From the NCBI GenBank assembly GCA_017428035.1, contig JAFRRR010000001.1, positions 1-47,659 on the forward strand: 47,659 nt of DNA. Reading direction: 5' to 3'. Positions 1-8,066 of the stretch are shown here, piece after piece. Each line of letters begins with the position of its first letter. Within the stretch, counting starts at the first letter, position 1. Below the pieces are notes generated by a model. That model did no database searches and was not told the DNA's origin. It saw nothing but the letters and a program-made list of their open reading frames with translations. The stretch comes from Bacteroidales bacterium. Its GTDB lineage: Bacteria > Bacteroidota > Bacteroidia > Bacteroidales > UBA932. Position numbers and translations under genes: made by a program.

Positions 1-936
1 CGGCGCGGCAATGCAGATGCCTATGATAGGGATGTTTATGCGGGCGTATTTGTTGGTCTTGCTCCAGCGGTCGGCAATCCAGCCGCCCAGCAGAAGTCCC
101 ACTATCTGCCAGGGATTAAGGAACAGGGTGGCCAGCATACCCGCCTTGGTCTCGGGCAGGCCAAACGCCTCGTTGTAGTACGTCGGCAGCCAGCTCCCCT
201 CCACCTGGGCCAGGATGCCCACGATGCCCCAGAAGATAGAGAGGTAAATAAAGGAGGGGTTGGTGAACAGGTGCTTGAAGGCCTCGCCAAAAGAGGGTTT
301 CTTCTCGGCCGGCTCTTCCACGACCTTTACCGGCTTGGGATCCTTGGGGGCCTCTTTCAGGGCGAAGAATGCAAATACGGTATACGCAACGCCCACGATT
401 CCGAAAAGGGAGAAGGCATAGCTCCAGTCCTGATGGACGGTGGCCAGATGCGACCCCAGAAAGCCCAGGCTGCCGCCCAGCACCAGACCCGACATATGGA
501 ATCCGGTGGCACGGCTCTGCGTACGGCCCTTATGGTAATCCATAATCAGCGCCAGTGCGGCGGGAAGATAGCACGCCTCGCTTATTCCCAGGGCGATGCG
601 GCAGGCCAGCAGCTGCTCGTAGGTGACCACCCGCGACGTGAGCCACGTGATCACCGACCAAGACAGAAGGCTTATGATTATCACCCTCACCCTGCTGAAC
701 TTGTCGGCCAGAAAGCCGGCAATGGGATTGGTGAATCCGTAGGCCCACAAAAGGGATGAAAACAACATCCCGTACTGCTGGTCGGTCATAGGTATTGCCG
801 CCCTTATAGAGAGTCGCATTGTGGCGACCATAGAGCGGTCCAACTGGTTTAATGCTGCGGCGATAAAGAGAACAGCAACTACGAACCAGGCATATCCGGT
901 GGGTTTTTGCTGTGTAGTGGGGTTGGTATTCTCCAT
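1..936 (-). CDS. MFS transporter, C-terminus cut off by window edge
   Basis: This is an inner-membrane major facilitator superfamily permease, probably for a sugar acid or other small organic anion. The reading frame is open from the ATG at 936 to the window edge (312 codons), so the last few helices are missing. Hydrophobic helices alternate with short loops. The first loop carries a conserved-looking 'LNQLDRSMV' stretch and an MFS-type 'GFLADKFSRVRV' follows helix 2. A charged central loop near residues 208-225 (rich in K, E and P) separates the two halves. The resemblance is to the anion:cation symporter branch, but the substrate is not readable. It has its own -7 box (978-985), and a hairpin sits between that box and the start codon. 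Family assignment is solid; substrate is unknown. Confidence 0.85.
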   Translation of the reverse strand, partial: MENTNPTTQQKPTGYAWFVVAVLFIAAALNQLDRSMVATMRLSIRAAIPMTDQQYGMLFSSLLWAYGFTNPIAGFLADKFSRVRVIIISLLSWSVITWLTSRVVTYEQLLACRIALGISEACYLPAALALIMDYHKGRTQSRATGFHMSGLVLGGSLGFLGSHLATVHQDWSYAFSLFGIVGVAYTVFAFFALKEAPKDPKPVKVVEEPAEKKPSFGEAFKHLFTNPSFIYLSIFWGIVGILAQVEGSWLPTYYNEAFGLPETKAGMLATLFLNPWQIVGLLLGGWIADRWSKTNKYARINIPIIGICIAAP

Positions 937-942
937 TAAAAA

Positions 943-977
943 GAGTCGGAATCAGACGTTTTTGCTGATTCCGGCTC
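943..977 (-). terminator. Hairpin plus U-tract after the TonB receptor gene
   Basis: A 13-bp inverted repeat (943-955 against 965-977, one mismatch on the minus strand) is followed on the minus strand by TTTTT just before the MFS start codon. It fits a rho-independent terminator for the receptor gene ending at 1003. Because the MFS -7 box (978-985) lies upstream of it, the hairpin would also fall in the MFS 5' leader and could attenuate that gene. Confidence 0.65.
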
Positions 978-985
978 CAAAGATA
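978..985 (-). promoter_or_regulatory. Bacteroidetes -7 box for the MFS gene
   Basis: TATCTTTG on the minus strand matches the Bacteroidetes sigma-ABfr -7 consensus TAnnTTTG exactly. It lies about 40 nt upstream of the MFS ATG. No clear -33 TTTG was found at the usual 19-21 nt spacing. Confidence 0.5.
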
Positions 986-1002
986 ATCAAAATCCAGCTT
1001 TA

Positions 1003-3120
1003 TTATAACTTGTAACTTAATTTAACCATTCCGTTTGCGAGGGCTGCGGGGAAAAAGCCGCACTCGTCCCATTCGTAGTCATACCACGCATCTGCTACAT
1101 ACTTGGCATTGAGCAGGTTATTGGCGTAAGCGGCAATGCTGAAACGGCCAAAATCATAGCTTACGGCAAGGTTCATCACGTTGTATGCCGGCAGTTTGTG
1201 GTCGGGGTTGGAGCTGTTGTCAAAATACTGGCTGCCGACCACTTTGTCGGTGAGTGTGACATTCAGCCGGGGGATTATGTCCCACGAAGCGGAGAAAGCG
1301 CCGACATAGCCTGGAGAGAGCATCAGGTCGGTGAGGCTGCCGTCTTCGTGAACAATCTTATTGAGGCTGAAGGTGGAATTTGCGTCAAAGCGGAGGTTTT
1401 TCAGGGCCTGCCAGCCGGCACTGAGTTCCACGCCGCGGCGGTAGCTGCGGTCCACATTGTCCTTGATCTTATAACCGCTCTGGGAAATCTTGCCGGTGGC
1501 CACCAGCTGGTTTTTATATTCCATCAGATAGACATTCGCGGCCAGGGCCAGCCTGCCGGAGGTATATCTGTAGCCGAACTCATAGTCAAAGAGATGCTCC
1601 GGGAGCACCTCGCCGCCGTTGGTTATGGCGTCCTTGAGGTCGCTGCGGCAGGGCTCCTTGCCGGCCACGGCAGCCGTCGCATAGAGATTGCTCCTGGGAG
1701 TAATCTGCCAAGTGGCACCCGCCTTGGCGTTTATGAAATCGTATTTGTAGCGTGAATCCAGCGGAATGTAGTCATCGTCTTGACCGCTTATCTTATAATC
1801 GATAAAGCGCCACTGGACATCGCCGTAGAGGTTAAGACTGCCGTCCAGCAGGTACACCGCCTCCTTGAGATATGCCGACCAGTCCTTCTTGAGGCCGTTG
1901 TTGTCGTAGTAATGGCGCTTGGTATCGACATCGGGCATCGCCTCAACCCATTTCAATGTGCCGAAATGGTCGCCATTGTAAAGGGAATAGTTCACTCCCG
2001 CCTGAATCAGGCCGCGCCAGGTCTCGTATTTGACATTCACATTGCCGGCATAGAAGTCATTGTCCATCTTTTTCATACGCACCAGATTGCTCTTGGTGTC
2101 GGAGTCATAGCCATACTTCTTGAGCTTGGCGCTCTCTTTGAACTGCTCGTACCAGCCGCCACCCTTGGTATAATTCAGGGTGGCGCTGCCGTACAGATTC
2201 TCTGCCAGCTGCACAGAGTAGATTCCCTGAACTATATGCTGCATATAATTGTCGGTCTCGTTGTCGTAGTAGGCCAGATTGCCATCGGGGCCGGTGTACT
2301 CGCCGGCAGAGTTGTAGCGGCGGTCGGCCTCCATCTGCTCTTTGCTGATGCCGTTCCAGGTGATACCGGTCCTCTGCCGACCGTGGATATAAATCACCTT
2401 GGCGACGCTGCCCTTGCCGTACCAGCTGCCCACGACATTCACCGAGTGAAGGCGGGCGAAGGCATTGCGGATATAGCCCTCGGTGCGGTTGTAGTTATAC
2501 CCGACGTCCAGGCTGAAGCCGTGACGGGAGCGGCCGGTGCCGGCGCGGACACCAGCCATAGCAGTCCAGTAAGAGCCGCCGGCCAGGTCAATCTCGGCAT
2601 ACGGCTTTGTCTGGGGAATGGCCGTCTGGAGGTTCAGGCTGCTGCCAAAGGCCCCCACCCCGTTGGTGGAACTGCCCACGCCGCGCTGCAGCTGGGCAGA
2701 ATTCAGCATTGTGGAAAGGGCGGGCAGATTGACCCAGAACACCTCCTGCGACTCGGCGTCATTGTAGGTGATGCCGTTCAGGGTGACATTCATTCGGGTG
2801 GGGTCGCTGCCGCGGACACGGATCTTGGAATAGCCAAGGCCGGTGCCGCCCTCGTTCATAGCCACCACCGAAGGCTGAAGATTAAGCATCATTGGCAGCG
2901 AAGAGGTAGGATTCTGAAGGGCAATCTGACGTTTGTCCAGCTCGCTGTAGGCCACCGGACTCTTGGCATTGACCCTGCTGGCCGACACCACGATGCTGTC
3001 CAGCGCGGACATCAACTGGTCGTCTTCTACAGAAAAAATAGCGGAATTGTCAACATTCTGCGCCATCAGGCCGGCGCACAGCGGCAGAAAAGCCGCAACA
3101 GCCATCAATAGTTTTTTCAT
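1003..3120 (-). CDS. TonB-dependent outer-membrane receptor, predicted thiamine uptake
   Basis: This 705-residue protein has a signal peptide ending near 'LCAGLMAQ'. A TonB-box-like segment 'SALDSIVVSASRV' follows near residues 39-51, then a plug domain with 'IRVRGSDPTRMNVTLNGITYND', and a long run of alternating beta-strands. It ends on 'MVKLSYKL', an aromatic/hydrophobic beta-signal-like C-terminus. The family moves scarce ligands across the outer membrane using TonB energy. The ligand is inferred from the TPP riboswitch immediately upstream: known Bacteroidetes TPP-regulated TonB receptors are predicted thiamine receptors. It has no SusD partner, which agrees with a vitamin rather than a glycan role. 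The ATG at 3120 abuts the riboswitch. A terminator-like hairpin lies downstream. The class is near certain; thiamine is an inference. Confidence 0.9.
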   Translation of the reverse strand: MKKLLMAVAAFLPLCAGLMAQNVDNSAIFSVEDDQLMSALDSIVVSASRVNAKSPVAYSELDKRQIALQNPTSSLPMMLNLQPSVVAMNEGGTGLGYSKIRVRGSDPTRMNVTLNGITYNDAESQEVFWVNLPALSTMLNSAQLQRGVGSSTNGVGAFGSSLNLQTAIPQTKPYAEIDLAGGSYWTAMAGVRAGTGRSRHGFSLDVGYNYNRTEGYIRNAFARLHSVNVVGSWYGKGSVAKVIYIHGRQRTGITWNGISKEQMEADRRYNSAGEYTGPDGNLAYYDNETDNYMQHIVQGIYSVQLAENLYGSATLNYTKGGGWYEQFKESAKLKKYGYDSDTKSNLVRMKKMDNDFYAGNVNVKYETWRGLIQAGVNYSLYNGDHFGTLKWVEAMPDVDTKRHYYDNNGLKKDWSAYLKEAVYLLDGSLNLYGDVQWRFIDYKISGQDDDYIPLDSRYKYDFINAKAGATWQITPRSNLYATAAVAGKEPCRSDLKDAITNGGEVLPEHLFDYEFGYRYTSGRLALAANVYLMEYKNQLVATGKISQSGYKIKDNVDRSYRRGVELSAGWQALKNLRFDANSTFSLNKIVHEDGSLTDLMLSPGYVGAFSASWDIIPRLNVTLTDKVVGSQYFDNSSNPDHKLPAYNVMNLAVSYDFGRFSIAAYANNLLNAKYVADAWYDYEWDECGFFPAALANGMVKLSYKL

Positions 3121-3125
3121 AATGT

Positions 3126-3240
3126 TTCCTTTACGCGGGTCCTAACCCGATCAAGTTCAGTGGGTATGTTCTCAGCTTCGCGCCTTGGGTAGCCGTGGTC
3201 TACTGTGACCCTCCGGCTCCCGGGTGCGCGACGCACCCCA
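3126..3240 (-). ncRNA. TPP riboswitch (THI element)
   Basis: On the minus strand the region shows the conserved landmarks of the TPP aptamer in order: GGGGTGC at the 5' side, GCTGAGA, then ACCC pairing back to GGGT, 'GAACTTGATCGGGTTAGGA', and 'CCCGCGTAAAGGAAAC'. P2 forms from GGGGTG and CATACCC. P3 forms from TCGCGC and GCGCGA and carries an extended P3a insert of about 40 nt. P4/P5 includes GGGT/ACCC. The purine-rich AAAGGAA that could serve as ribosome-binding site lies inside the 3' conserved core, 5-6 nt before the ATG at 3120. Ligand binding would therefore be expected to block translation directly. Confidence 0.93.
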
Positions 3241-3250
3241 TTTGCGGTGG

Positions 3251-3258
3251 CAAATATA
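3251..3258 (-). promoter_or_regulatory. -7 box for the TPP-regulated receptor
   Basis: TATATTTG on the minus strand fits TAnnTTTG exactly. It lies between the stop of the upstream gene (3284) and the riboswitch, placing the transcript start a few nucleotides before the aptamer. The -33 element is weak. Confidence 0.55.
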
Positions 3259-3283
3259 TAGTTTTTTCCGGCAATGCGGATGG

Positions 3284-4456
3284 TTACCGGTATAAAACTA
3301 TGTGATTTCCGAGGCGGTTGGACATAAAGCGGGCAAATTCGGCTCTGGACGGGAACTGAAAGCGGATCTGGGTGCGGCAGCGCTCGGGGATGCGGGTGTT
3401 GCACACAATGCTGCCCTCTGCCTGAAAGACCTTGTCGAGCAGCGGCCCTCCGATTTTCAGAATCTTGCAGGGGCCCTCTGCCAGGATGCCGGCAATGCCT
3501 ATCCCGATGCCCGATTCGAAATGACTGGGTAGAGTGTAGCTGCTGGTCATCGATATGGGAATGGTGCAGTGGGCAAAGTCCACCGTGGCATCGGCGGGAT
3601 TGCTGGACGACGGGTTAGCCATAAACGCGGGACGGCCGGTGAGCGCGTGGGCCACTATCAGGGACCACAGCGACGGGATGTCCCCCTCGCAGCCGGAGAT
3701 GATGCCCTCGTCGCTCAGGCGGGCCAGCGCCAGGCAGCTGGTGGTGCGGCAGCTGTCCAGCAGGTCGAAACACTTGACAGTTAGGGCGGTAAGCCGATAT
3801 TTGCCACATATTGCCTTCAGCGCCCGATACATCCTTTCGGCATCGGCAAGGGCCTCGCGGCTATAGGTAGCTGCGGTGTCCTGCCCCGGCTCGAGGGCCG
3901 TGGCACGATATTCTTCTTCCAGCTCCCGGATATTGATGTCGATAAACTCCGCTCCAAAGCGCGCCGCAACAGCTGCCTGGTCAATACCAGAATATATCAA
4001 CCACGACGACGCCCCGCCGATGAGTCCGATACGGCTCTTGGCCAGGGCCTCCATCACCGCCGGGCAGTCGTATGGAGATGCAAATGCCGGCGCATCGGCG
4101 CTATCGGGAATTTGCCCGGAGAGAGAGGAACCGCCCTCCAGCGGCAGGTTTATCAGCTTGTGCTCCACCCCTTTCTGCTGCAGGAAAGAAACTATCTCAA
4201 ATGCCGCCGCCAGGCTGTTGTGATAGCCGTCGGAAAGCAGCACGACGGGCCTTGGCAGTTTGTCCCATATGCGGGTAAACAACTCTTCAGTGCCGCCGGT
4301 AGCTATGAAGCACACAGGATTCGCCACTGTGGACAGGTCGGCATCGCAGTTATACAGGGTAATATCCTCTCCCGCAAACGAGCGCAGCGCCTCTTCGCGC
4401 CGCCCCAGAACGCTGTCCACGTCGTGCAGAGCCGATGCAAAAACAATTATGTTCAT
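3284..4456 (-). CDS. L-fucose/L-arabinose isomerase-like protein
   Basis: A 390-residue cytoplasmic protein with no signal peptide. The C-terminal part carries the fold signature of the fucose/arabinose isomerase family, with 'GIGIGIAGILAEGPCKILKIGG' near residues 315-336 and 'CRTQIRFQF' near 361. The N-terminal half has Rossmann-like strands such as 'PVVLLSDGYHNS' and 'IGLIGGASSWL'. Members interconvert aldoses and ketoses, but this protein is shorter than true FucI (about 590 residues) and the metal-binding acidic pair is not obvious to me, so substrate and even activity are uncertain. Its ATG overlaps the stop of the MATE gene by 4 bp (ATGA), so the two are translationally coupled and probably share the promoter upstream of the MATE gene. 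Confidence 0.7.
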   Translation of the reverse strand: MNIIVFASALHDVDSVLGRREEALRSFAGEDITLYNCDADLSTVANPVCFIATGGTEELFTRIWDKLPRPVVLLSDGYHNSLAAAFEIVSFLQQKGVEHKLINLPLEGGSSLSGQIPDSADAPAFASPYDCPAVMEALAKSRIGLIGGASSWLIYSGIDQAAVAARFGAEFIDINIRELEEEYRATALEPGQDTAATYSREALADAERMYRALKAICGKYRLTALTVKCFDLLDSCRTTSCLALARLSDEGIISGCEGDIPSLWSLIVAHALTGRPAFMANPSSSNPADATVDFAHCTIPISMTSSYTLPSHFESGIGIGIAGILAEGPCKILKIGGPLLDKVFQAEGSIVCNTRIPERCRTQIRFQFPSRAEFARFMSNRLGNHIVLYR

Positions 4457-5799
4457 ATCTTGATTTGAGATTTATATCTTACTGACAGATAAATGGTTCT
4501 GACGGCCAGATGCACAAAGTAGGCCGCCATCAGAATATGGATGGCCGTCTCTTGAGAGACATTCCGCCCGGCAATCAGCAGCCCCAGGAACCAGGCGGCA
4601 AAAAAGCCCAGGGCACAGAGCACCGAAGCGTTCCGCATATCGGCAGAGGCGGTCGCGCCTATAAAGATGCCGTCCCATATGAACGCAGGGCACCCGATAA
4701 GCGGCATAGCCAGCAGCCAGGGAAGGAACTGGGCCCCGGCGGCCACCACCGATTCGTCATTGGTCATCAGACGGAAAATGGGAGTGCCGGCAAAGGCATA
4801 AACGGCCAAAAACAGCACAACCACAACCGCGCTCCAGGCAAAGACCCCGCGCACGGTGCTGCGAAGCCCATCCTGGTTGCGCTCGCCTATAAACCGCCCC
4901 GTGAGCGCCTCGCCAGCAAAGGCAAAGCCGTCTGTAAAGTAAGAGAATATCATCAGCAGCTTCATAATTATGGAGCTGACGGCCAGCATCATATCGCCGT
5001 AGCGGGCAGAGATCACAGTGAATCCAATGTACACCGCAATAAGCCCCAGCGAACGCACGAACAAGTCGCTGTTCATAGCAAAGAAGGGACGCAGCGAGCC
5101 GCGGAAAGTATCCTGAAGCCGGTAACCCCTGAACACGTGCCGATACCGCAGCCGCAGCACCAGCAACGCAAAAAGAAAACCCGTCCACTGGGCCACAACT
5201 GTACCCACAGCCACGCCGCGGAACCCCAGATGCGGGAATATCCACAGCCCGTAGCCCAGCAGAATGCTGGTGGCGATGTTCACCCCGTTGACAATAATGT
5301 CGGCAGCCATAGGATGCACAGTGTCCTGCATCCCTATGAACCATCCCTTGAGTGCAAACAGACTCAGAGTGGCGGGCGCGGCCCAGATGCGGATATAGAA
5401 ATACTGCCGGGCCAGCGTCCGGACCTCAGGTGAGCATTTGATGAACAGGAAAGCGGCGTTGAAGATGACCCACTGGATCAATATCAGCAGCAGCCCGGCG
5501 GCCAGGGCTATGCCCAGCGACCTGGCCAGCGCCATTGCCTGACCCTCGCGGTCGCCGCGGCCAAATGCCTGGGCCGTGACGCCTCCGGTACCGGCCCTGA
5601 GAAAGCCGAAGCACCAGTAGACCAAGTCGAAGATGGTGGTGCCTATGGCGATGCCGCCCAGCAGCGTAGCAGCCGCAAAGCCCCCTTCGCCGTCCAGATG
5701 CCCCACCACCGCCAGGTCCACCATACCCACCAGGGGGATGGTGATGTTGGCCAGGATGCTGGGCACCGCCAGCCGGAGTATCTCCTTATTGAGCTTCAT
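4453..5799 (-). CDS. MATE family efflux transporter (DinF-like)
   Basis: A 448-residue integral inner-membrane protein with about 12 hydrophobic helices. The start 'MKLNKEILRLAVPSILANITIPLVGMVDLAVVGHL' is typical of the DinF branch of MATE exporters, with the conserved 'VDLAVVGHL' helix-1/2 region, and no later Met would preserve it. Family members export cationic or organic compounds in exchange for Na+ or H+. It is divergently transcribed from the nitroreductase and its 3' end overlaps the isomerase-like gene by 4 bp. A -7 box ends only about 8 nt before the ATG, implying a very short or absent leader. The exported compound cannot be read from sequence. Confidence 0.9.
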   Translation of the reverse strand: MKLNKEILRLAVPSILANITIPLVGMVDLAVVGHLDGEGGFAAATLLGGIAIGTTIFDLVYWCFGFLRAGTGGVTAQAFGRGDREGQAMALARSLGIALAAGLLLILIQWVIFNAAFLFIKCSPEVRTLARQYFYIRIWAAPATLSLFALKGWFIGMQDTVHPMAADIIVNGVNIATSILLGYGLWIFPHLGFRGVAVGTVVAQWTGFLFALLVLRLRYRHVFRGYRLQDTFRGSLRPFFAMNSDLFVRSLGLIAVYIGFTVISARYGDMMLAVSSIIMKLLMIFSYFTDGFAFAGEALTGRFIGERNQDGLRSTVRGVFAWSAVVVVLFLAVYAFAGTPIFRLMTNDESVVAAGAQFLPWLLAMPLIGCPAFIWDGIFIGATASADMRNASVLCALGFFAAWFLGLLIAGRNVSQETAIHILMAAYFVHLAVRTIYLSVRYKSQIKI

Positions 5800-5806
5800 C
5801 GGACGT

Positions 5807-5814
5807 CAAAGTTA
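5807..5814 (-). promoter_or_regulatory. -7 box for the MATE gene, near-leaderless
   Basis: TAACTTTG on the minus strand matches TAnnTTTG. With transcription starting a few nucleotides downstream, the ATG at 5799 would have a leader of only about 4 nt. Confidence 0.5.
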
Positions 5815-5835
5815 ACAAGAATACCCGGAGAATGC

Positions 5836-5843
5836 TATCTTTG
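5836..5843 (+). promoter_or_regulatory. -7 box for the nitroreductase gene
   Basis: TATCTTTG matches TAnnTTTG exactly and lies 16 nt before the ATG at 5860. The spacer region overlaps the divergent MATE promoter, so the two promoters share about 40 bp. Confidence 0.6.
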
Positions 5844-5859
5844 TGGAAAAGGAAAAACT

Positions 5860-6489
5860 ATGGCAGACAATTATCTGGAGAGACGGCAGCAGGAACTGCA
5901 GGAAAAGCGGCCCGTGATAAAGCGCAGCGCCCATTCGCTGGACTCGCTGCTGAAGAAAAACCGCAGCTACAGGGGCTTTGACCAGCGGCACGAAGTTTCT
6001 GAAGACGAACTGAAGCAGATTGTGGCAGTCTCTACCCTCGTGGCCAGCGGTATGAACAGGCAGCGCCTGCGCTACCGGTTGGTGACCAAACCCGACGCCG
6101 GCAAAGTGCTCCCGCACATCACTCTTGGCGCCGCCCTGCCCGAAGAGCATCTCCCCCACCCGGGCAGCGAACCGCAGGCATTCATAGTGGTCTGCGCCAC
6201 CGAAAAGGAAAACAAAGTGATTGATATCGACTTGGGCATTGCCGCGCAAAGTATGCTGCTGAAGGCTGTAGAGATGGGCCTGGGCGGCATCTTTATACTT
6301 AATTTCCGCGCCGCGGCCGTGCAGCAGGCGCTGAATCTGCCTTCGGAGCCGATAGCGATAATTGCGATAGGCAAACCTGCCGAAAAGATATTCCTCGTCC
6401 CCGTACACACGGGCAGCGACCTGAACTACTACCGCAAAGACGGCATCCACTATGTACCCAAACTGAGTATAGAAGATCTGATTATTTGA
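5860..6489 (+). CDS. Nitroreductase family protein
   Basis: A 209-residue cytoplasmic flavoprotein of the nitroreductase fold. Features include 'KNRSYRGFDQRHEVSEDELKQIV' near residues 38-60 (the phosphate-binding start of the fold), 'DLGIAAQSMLLKAVEMGLGGIFI' near 127-149 (the core helix), and 'AIIAIGKPAEK' near 170. The family uses FMN and NAD(P)H to reduce quinones, nitro compounds or enones. The start at 5860 is preferred to an in-frame upstream ATG because the -7 box at 5836-5843 lies downstream of that upstream ATG and the family homology begins after 5860. It converges on the array: its TGA overlaps the last codons of paralog A by 8 bp, and no terminator is visible between them. Confidence 0.88.
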   Translation: MADNYLERRQQELQEKRPVIKRSAHSLDSLLKKNRSYRGFDQRHEVSEDELKQIVAVSTLVASGMNRQRLRYRLVTKPDAGKVLPHITLGAALPEEHLPHPGSEPQAFIVVCATEKENKVIDIDLGIAAQSMLLKAVEMGLGGIFILNFRAAAVQQALNLPSEPIAIIAIGKPAEKIFLVPVHTGSDLNYYRKDGIHYVPKLSIEDLII

Positions 6490-8065
6490 TTTTCAGGACC
6501 ATCATCCCGCCCATAGGAATTTCAAGATAGTTTTCTCCCGGCTCGAGCAATGTAAAATCAGCCTCAGAGTCAATGCAATAGACCGGCTCATTGAGGGCGA
6601 GTCTGACCTGCTGTACCCCACTCCAGTAATTGTTCACCAGGGCGATATACCTGTTGCCGTTGTTCTCAAGGAAAGAGACTGTGACCGACCCGTTGGTATA
6701 GATTTCTTCTATCTCTTCCGGAAGATCCAGAACCGACAGTTGCATTTCGTGCGACACCTGCTCTCCCGCCTGACGGACGTTGGTGACATTGGAGCCTTTG
6801 AAAACGAAGGCACGCTTCTGCATTTCAAGGTTGGCATCCCTGAGATAGTCGTAGGCCTGGGTCCAGGTGCCGTCGCGCATAATGGGGGCAAAGTCGGTGC
6901 CGCCATAATCCTGAATGGTGAAATACTGCACCAGTTGCGATCCGAAGGCAAGGCTCGTATACAGTTGGAGAAGTATGTTCATTGTATTGGGCTTCTCTCT
7001 TGTCTGGATTGGCTGCTCCTTGTTTATCCAGCAGCTGGCGGCAAAGGTCCACAGGGGCACACCGTGGCGTTTGGCAGCGTCTGCCATTATCTCCAGGCAC
7101 TTGTGCCAGTTGCTCTGGATACGGCCGGGATAGATGGGATAAATATCAAAAGAGAGCTGCTTCAGATCCAGATAGTCCGCCAGAGTGTTCACATACTCGT
7201 AATAAGTATCCACGCCCATCCAGGTTGAAGAGGCCTCCGGACCAAAATTCACATATACAGGATGCGTCGGGTCCAGCTCTTCAATTTTCTCCTTCACCAT
7301 CTTGAGCATAGGCGCTGCACTTACTCCCGGCTCGTCAAACATATGGTAGGCGATTACTTCAGGACGGTTTTTCAGCCAGTTTACGGCCTCGGCCAGGCTC
7401 TGGTCCGTATCGGGATGTTCGTAATAACGCCAAGTTCTGTCGATGAGTATGGGAAGCACCTTGAGCCCGGCCTTTCCCGCGCAGATAATCTGCTCCTGCC
7501 AGTCATCGTCACCAGTTTCTACAGTAACAATGTTGATTCCGGCGGCCGCGAGCTTCTGGAAATTCTCCAGAGTTGCGTTCCAGGGCTTGAAAGAATAATA
7601 TCCAAGCGCGTCAATCCTGGGGCGGGTGGCGTCAGAATACGGGTCGCGGAGCATAACCGGCAGAATAGCAGCAGTAGAGCGGCCTCCGGCAGTTGTGGCG
7701 GTGACCACAATCTCGGTGGGTGATGCGGGGTCGGGAGCGGTGACCACAATCTCCCCTTCTGTATCGCTGGTTGCCTTCTGAACGGCCGTCCAGCCGTCTT
7801 TGGTGTTGATTTCTAAAGATGATGCCGCCGGCAGGGAATACTTTATGGTGACGGACCGGCCTGCATCAACCCCGTAGCAGGCGGCGTCGAATGCAAAGGC
7901 AAACGGGCCGTCCTCGGGCGGTATGATTCCGGGCGCATCCGGCACCGAAGGCTCTTTGCCCTGCAGTTCGGCCAGTTCCCGCTCCAGCTGCGCCAGACGC
8001 TCCTCATCTTTGCTACAGCATACTGCGAGTAAAACCACCAAAATAATACAAACCAGATTTCTCAT
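6482..8065 (-). CDS. TIM-barrel glycosidase-like lipoprotein, paralog A
   Basis: A 527-residue surface lipoprotein and last gene of the array. The lipobox Cys (C16/C17, 'LLAVCC') is followed by a short charged helix, an Ig/BACON-like domain (about 54-140, including 'YGVDAGRSVTIKYSL' and 'GEIVVTAPDPASP'), then a TIM barrel (about 150-400) and a C-terminal beta domain ending 'GGMMVLKIK'. The barrel carries 'YHMFDEPG' (E245, position of a clan GH-A acid/base at strand 4), 'LSFDIYP' (D307), 'LWTFAASCWINKE' and 'QYFTIQDYGGT'. A glycoside hydrolase is the natural reading, but I cannot place it in a numbered family and the nucleophile is not certain. The start at 8065 is chosen because it leaves 1 bp after paralog B and fits the signal peptide; an upstream ATG at 8086 would overlap B. 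Confidence 0.8.
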   Translation of the reverse strand: MRNLVCIILVVLLAVCCSKDEERLAQLERELAELQGKEPSVPDAPGIIPPEDGPFAFAFDAACYGVDAGRSVTIKYSLPAASSLEINTKDGWTAVQKATSDTEGEIVVTAPDPASPTEIVVTATTAGGRSTAAILPVMLRDPYSDATRPRIDALGYYSFKPWNATLENFQKLAAAGINIVTVETGDDDWQEQIICAGKAGLKVLPILIDRTWRYYEHPDTDQSLAEAVNWLKNRPEVIAYHMFDEPGVSAAPMLKMVKEKIEELDPTHPVYVNFGPEASSTWMGVDTYYEYVNTLADYLDLKQLSFDIYPIYPGRIQSNWHKCLEIMADAAKRHGVPLWTFAASCWINKEQPIQTREKPNTMNILLQLYTSLAFGSQLVQYFTIQDYGGTDFAPIMRDGTWTQAYDYLRDANLEMQKRAFVFKGSNVTNVRQAGEQVSHEMQLSVLDLPEEIEEIYTNGSVTVSFLENNGNRYIALVNNYWSGVQQVRLALNEPVYCIDSEADFTLLEPGENYLEIPMGGMMVLKIK

Positions 8066-8066
8066 T

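Noticed and set aside
1780..3111. Long plus-strand open frame (443 codons) opposite the TonB receptor gene
   Set aside because: It is the antisense shadow of a clear receptor gene. Its product is low-complexity (V, A, G, H, I rich) with no recognisable domain.
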